This document shows, piece after piece, positions 33,362 through 36,049 of a stretch of DNA of 36,049 bases. Every line of letters begins with the position of its first letter. Positions within the stretch are counted from its first letter, which is position 1. Origin of the DNA: Flavobacterium sp. (GTDB lineage Bacteria; Bacteroidota; Bacteroidia; Flavobacteriales; Flavobacteriaceae); assembly GCF_027490375.1 (NCBI RefSeq), contig NZ_JAIXYH010000065.1, positions 1-36,049 of the forward strand. Reading direction: 5' to 3'. A program made the position numbers and the translations under genes. The notes below the pieces were generated by a model that did not search any database, had not been told where the DNA came from, and was given only the letters and a program-made list of their open reading frames with translations.

Positions 33362-34522
33362 ATGACGAATAAATCTCTATTGGCGAAAATTCAAGTCATT
33401 CTTGTACTGTTAATCAGTTGTGTGGGCTTCTCGCAACAAGCCGTAGAAGCAAAAGGAAGTGGTTTGAATAAAACAGACGCCTTGCAAGACGCTCTTAGAA
33501 ATGCCGTTTCTCAGGCGGTTGGTGTTAGTTTGCGTTCGGAAACTCGAGTAGAAAACTACATGGTTATTTCCGACGCCATTGCCTCAAATACATCAGGCTA
33601 CATTAAAAGGTACACCGTTACCAAAGAAGTACCCTTTCCCGATCGTTTCGAAGTTACCATACAAGCCGAAGTGACTACCAATAGCTTAGAAGCCGATTTT
33701 AAACTACTCAGTAAAACCATCGGTGGTGTGCGCTTCCTCGTTATGGTAGATCCCAGCGTACAAAACGAAACCGAAAAGAAAGACTTACAAATTGCCGTTG
33801 ATCGCATCAACAGCTTCCTAGCCGAACGCTCATACCGTTATGTGGATCAATCGCGCTTAAAAACACTCCAAACGGAAAGAAGTAACTTGTTGCAAGAAAG
33901 CAACGCGCAGTTAAGCTACGCACAGCAATTAGCCGTTTTATCTAACGCTCAGTTTATTATTTTAGTTAGCCAGTTAACAACATCCGAAGTTAAAGGCGCT
34001 TTCGATATCCCACAAGGTAGAAAGGTGTCGTTCCAAGCTCGTGCATTTGATAACTGTACCGGCGAAGGTTTAGGCGCTATCAGTCTAGAAAGTTTGCCAA
34101 AAGCAGGTAATAATTCCAATACAGTACAAGCCTTAAATCAAGCGGTCGATCTAAACTTCTCTAAATTAATCGGTATGGTTACCGGCTATATCGGAAGTTG
34201 GGTAAATTCGGGAACACCTTACGAAATCAGATTCTACAACTCCGGAACTTTTCGAGATTTGAGAACACTGCGCGCTAAATTGAAAGCCGATAAAAATTTT
34301 GGCGGAGATCTAGAAATCGTTTCTGCTAATAACTATACAAAACTCGTTTGCACCTACAAAGATCGCGCCGACGATTTAGCAGACAAAATTTTAGACTACG
34401 CCGATGAAATTCCTACTTTAAAAAAGCAATTAATCGACGTCAAAATGATCTACGGACGCCAGATTAACTTCGCACCACAATCGTACATCATTCCTAATTT
34501 AATTAAACCGACTCAACAATAA
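33362..34522 (+). CDS. Exported FlgT-N-like protein (envelope module, gene 2)
   Basis: 386 residues with a signal peptide (about 1-25, VLLISCVGFSQ). Residues about 27-110 resemble the N-terminal domain of FlgT and related periplasmic proteins: VEAKGSGLNKTDALQDALRNAVSQAVGVSLRSETRVENYMVISDAIASNTSGYIKRYTVTKE, then FEVTIQAEVTTNSLE. A second segment (about 115-260; FLVMVDPSV, SYRYVDQSRLKTL, AQFIILVSQLTTSE) has a TolB-N/CsgG-like strand-helix pattern: predicted fold only. No flagellar gene is in the window and the phylum normally lacks flagella, so an envelope-assembly or scaffolding role is more likely. It lies 25 bp after the LPP20-like gene and 10 bp before the DUF4476 gene. No enzymatic residues recognised. 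Confidence 0.7.
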   Translation: MTNKSLLAKIQVILVLLISCVGFSQQAVEAKGSGLNKTDALQDALRNAVSQAVGVSLRSETRVENYMVISDAIASNTSGYIKRYTVTKEVPFPDRFEVTIQAEVTTNSLEADFKLLSKTIGGVRFLVMVDPSVQNETEKKDLQIAVDRINSFLAERSYRYVDQSRLKTLQTERSNLLQESNAQLSYAQQLAVLSNAQFIILVSQLTTSEVKGAFDIPQGRKVSFQARAFDNCTGEGLGAISLESLPKAGNNSNTVQALNQAVDLNFSKLIGMVTGYIGSWVNSGTPYEIRFYNSGTFRDLRTLRAKLKADKNFGGDLEIVSANNYTKLVCTYKDRADDLADKILDYADEIPTLKKQLIDVKMIYGRQINFAPQSYIIPNLIKPTQQ

Positions 34523-34532
34523 ACTGTATAAA

Positions 34533-35585
34533 ATGAAAACAAAATTAATATTCCTATTTGTGCTTTTCTCGCAAGTTTACTTCGCACAAACAAGCACAAT
34601 CACCACTTTTTCGCAAGAAGGAGAACGCTTTTACGTAATTTTAGACGGCGTTAGACAAAACGATGCGCCATCAACCAACGTACAAATAACCGATTTAAAA
34701 AAACCAAATTACCTGCTAAAAATCATTTTTGAAGACAGCAGTATACCAACAATTAATGAAAATGTCTATTTATTAGACTACGACGAAAAAAGAGTAAACG
34801 TTACCTACAACATCAAAAAAGATAAAAAAGGGAGATACAAATTGCGCGTAAGTAGCTTTGATAACGATACCGAACAACCAACCGAAGCAGCCGATGTAGT
34901 TAAATTCCACGAAACCGAAAATCCGCTGCCTAAAACCGTAAAAAGTACGCCTAAGAAAACCACAGAAACTACAACGCAAACGGTCGACGTAAATACTGTA
35001 GGCGTAGGTGTTACCACAACTATTGAGGAGTCTGACGATCGCGTTAATGTGAACATGAATGTTGGCGGTGTTAATACAACGACCACAATCAACGAATCCG
35101 ACGAAAATGTGAACGTTAATATGAACGTTGGCGGTGTAAAAACAACAACTACTGTAACCACAAAAACTACGGCGCCAGTTAAGCCATCGCGAACAATCGG
35201 TTCGGAAGAAGATATCGACACTACCGAAAAGCCTAAAGTAGTTAAGCCAACGCCAAAGTCAACACCAAAAGCTACAAAGAATTGTACCGTACAAATGTCG
35301 GCTACCGAGTTTCAAAAGGCGAAACAATCGGTCGAAAAACAATCGTTTGCCGATTCTCAATTGAAAGTAGCTAAACAAATCGCTGCAGCTCAGTGCTTGT
35401 CGACGGCACAAATCATCGAACTCATCAACATCTTTTCGTTCGAGCAAAATAAACTAGATTTCGCTAAGTCGGCATACGCAAGCTGTGTCGATAAAGACAA
35501 TTACTATCAGGTAAACGACGTATTTAGCTTCTCATCATCAACCGATGAGCTAACCGAATTCATCGAAAACAGCTCCAAAAAGTAA
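34533..35585 (+). CDS. Exported DUF4476 protein with internal repeats (envelope module, gene 3)
   Basis: 350 residues, signal peptide MKTKLIFLFVLFSQVYFAQ. An N-terminal beta-type domain (20-125) is followed by a Thr/Val-rich low-complexity linker containing tandem repeats: NVNMNVGGV at 172-180 and again at 194-202 (period 22), each followed by a TTTT stretch, with a degenerate first copy at about 155. A second Lys/Pro linker (230-250) leads to a C-terminal DUF4476 domain (about 251-345; CTVQMSATEFQKAKQSV, LSTAQIIELINIFSFEQNKLDFAKSAY, YYQVNDVFSFSSSTDEL). DUF4476 proteins are Bacteroidota envelope proteins of unknown role. Last gene of the three-gene unit, closed by the terminator at 35659. The domain call is secure; function is unknown. 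Confidence 0.85.
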   Translation: MKTKLIFLFVLFSQVYFAQTSTITTFSQEGERFYVILDGVRQNDAPSTNVQITDLKKPNYLLKIIFEDSSIPTINENVYLLDYDEKRVNVTYNIKKDKKGRYKLRVSSFDNDTEQPTEAADVVKFHETENPLPKTVKSTPKKTTETTTQTVDVNTVGVGVTTTIEESDDRVNVNMNVGGVNTTTTINESDENVNVNMNVGGVKTTTTVTTKTTAPVKPSRTIGSEEDIDTTEKPKVVKPTPKSTPKATKNCTVQMSATEFQKAKQSVEKQSFADSQLKVAKQIAAAQCLSTAQIIELINIFSFEQNKLDFAKSAYASCVDKDNYYQVNDVFSFSSSTDELTEFIENSSKK

Positions 35586-35658
35586 AGAGTAATTGGCAAA
35601 GGCTCGAAAAAGCCATGTAATTCCGAGCTTCGCAAACAGCCAATTTTCTAGCAGAGCC

Positions 35659-35692
35659 AAACCACAGCCGCAATAGTGTAGCTGTGGTTTTT
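35659..35692 (+). terminator. Intrinsic terminator of the envelope module
   Basis: AAACCACAGC (35659-35668) and GCTGTGGTTT (35681-35690) form a perfect 10-bp stem with a 12-nt loop, then TTT, about 75 nt after the DUF4476 stop. Confidence 0.9.
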
Positions 35693-35697
35693 TATTT

Positions 35698-35843
35698 GGG
35701 CGGCATTTCCGGCTGTTCGCTGCAAGCTTTTTCAAATCGGGCACAAAAGTAAGCGTTGGCCGCGGCTTCTTAGGTCGCCACGCCCAATGCACTTTTGTTT
35801 GCCCCATTTATCAAAAGGCTTTTCGCTGCCATTCGGGCCGCAA
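35698..35843. repeat. GGGCGGC foldback repeat, copy 2
   Basis: Same ends and length as 31472-31619, with a different centre that is again self-complementary (CAAAAGT against ACTTTTG; GCGTTGG against CCAATGC). Like copy 1 it begins directly after an intrinsic terminator's T-run. Short ORFs across it are artefacts. Confidence 0.8.
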
Positions 35844-36049
35844 AGGCGTTACCACGAAACGTACGTGATATTTAACTAACTTTACTAAGAGTTAATTAAT
35901 CAGTTTTGCTTTACAGTACACCGATAGTGGCATTTTCACAGCCGTCGACAGCTATTTATAAGTAGTTTTTCTAATCACCGAGCAAATCTACAAGCCACAT
36001 TCTTACAAGAATTTGCTGATTTCGGAATTGAGTTATACAAGACCGATGA
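35844..36049. other. Intergenic end of window, no gene seen
   Basis: About 200 bp. One forward frame is open from about 35925 to the window edge but has no ATG and is too short to judge. No promoter, RNA or repeat was identified with confidence. Confidence 0.4.

Noticed and set aside
33362..34522. Flagellar assembly protein FlgT
   Set aside because: Only the N-terminal domain is similar; no flagellar genes are nearby and the lineage is not flagellated.
35925..36049. Partial gene running off the right edge
   Set aside because: About 40 open codons without ATG or recognisable family; too short to support.

Overview
The window looks like a chromosomal segment of a member of the Flavobacteriia (Bacteroidota). 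Reasons: -7 promoter boxes of the TAnnTTTG type, almost no purine-rich ribosome binding sites, exported proteins ending their signal peptides in ...FAQ/FGQ/FSQ, a CarboxypepD_reg-like domain at the N-terminus of a TonB-dependent receptor, a DUF4476 protein, and moderately AT-rich coding sequence. No rRNA, tRNA, phage, transposase or CRISPR array was found.

Layout. 1-790: tandem and inverted copies of a CTTCGACAGGCTCAGG-type repeat around a small GIY-YIG nuclease. 787-2798: a translationally coupled pair, radical SAM DNA-repair-type protein plus DUF4130 partner. 2915-7777: exported proteins (small unknown protein, M1 peptidase, subtilase) and an MBL-fold hydrolase, all on the minus strand. 8079-9972: an accessory patch with a MORN-like secreted protein, an orphan Phd/YefM antitoxin and an AT-rich unknown gene bracketed by 33-bp direct repeats. 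10215-10436: a foldback element (copy A). 10491-14555: sucA-sucB of the 2-oxoglutarate dehydrogenase complex, with a small predicted barrel protein diverging from it. 15195-16002: a dense block of palindromic and tandem repeats.

16003-23371 reads as a self-contained disaccharide (probably sucrose) locus: a LacI regulator with two LacI-type palindromes in its leader, then divergently a TonB-dependent receptor without a SusD partner, an SLC45-like MFS permease, a GH100/invertase-like cytoplasmic hydrolase and a PfkB (fructokinase-like) kinase; the last three genes overlap. The logic is outer-membrane uptake, inner-membrane uptake, intracellular hydrolysis, then fructose phosphorylation. It resembles the Xanthomonas sux plan (LacI, TonB receptor, MFS, sucrose-cleaving enzyme) with a different enzyme.

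23402-31199: a polyprenyl synthase gene, then a TetR - TolC - membrane fusion protein - RND permease operon with a candidate TetR operator upstream. 31229-31619: the second copy (B) of the foldback element, a terminator and a second type of foldback repeat. 32278-35585: three co-directional exported proteins (LPP20-like, FlgT-N-like, DUF4476) that look like one uncharacterised envelope module. The window ends in another terminator plus foldback repeat.

Most intriguing for follow-up: the paired ~210-bp elements at 10215 and 31229, with shared termini and a hairpin showing a compensatory base-pair change; the envelope triad at 32278-35585; and the SusD-less sucrose-type locus with twin operators 21 bp apart.
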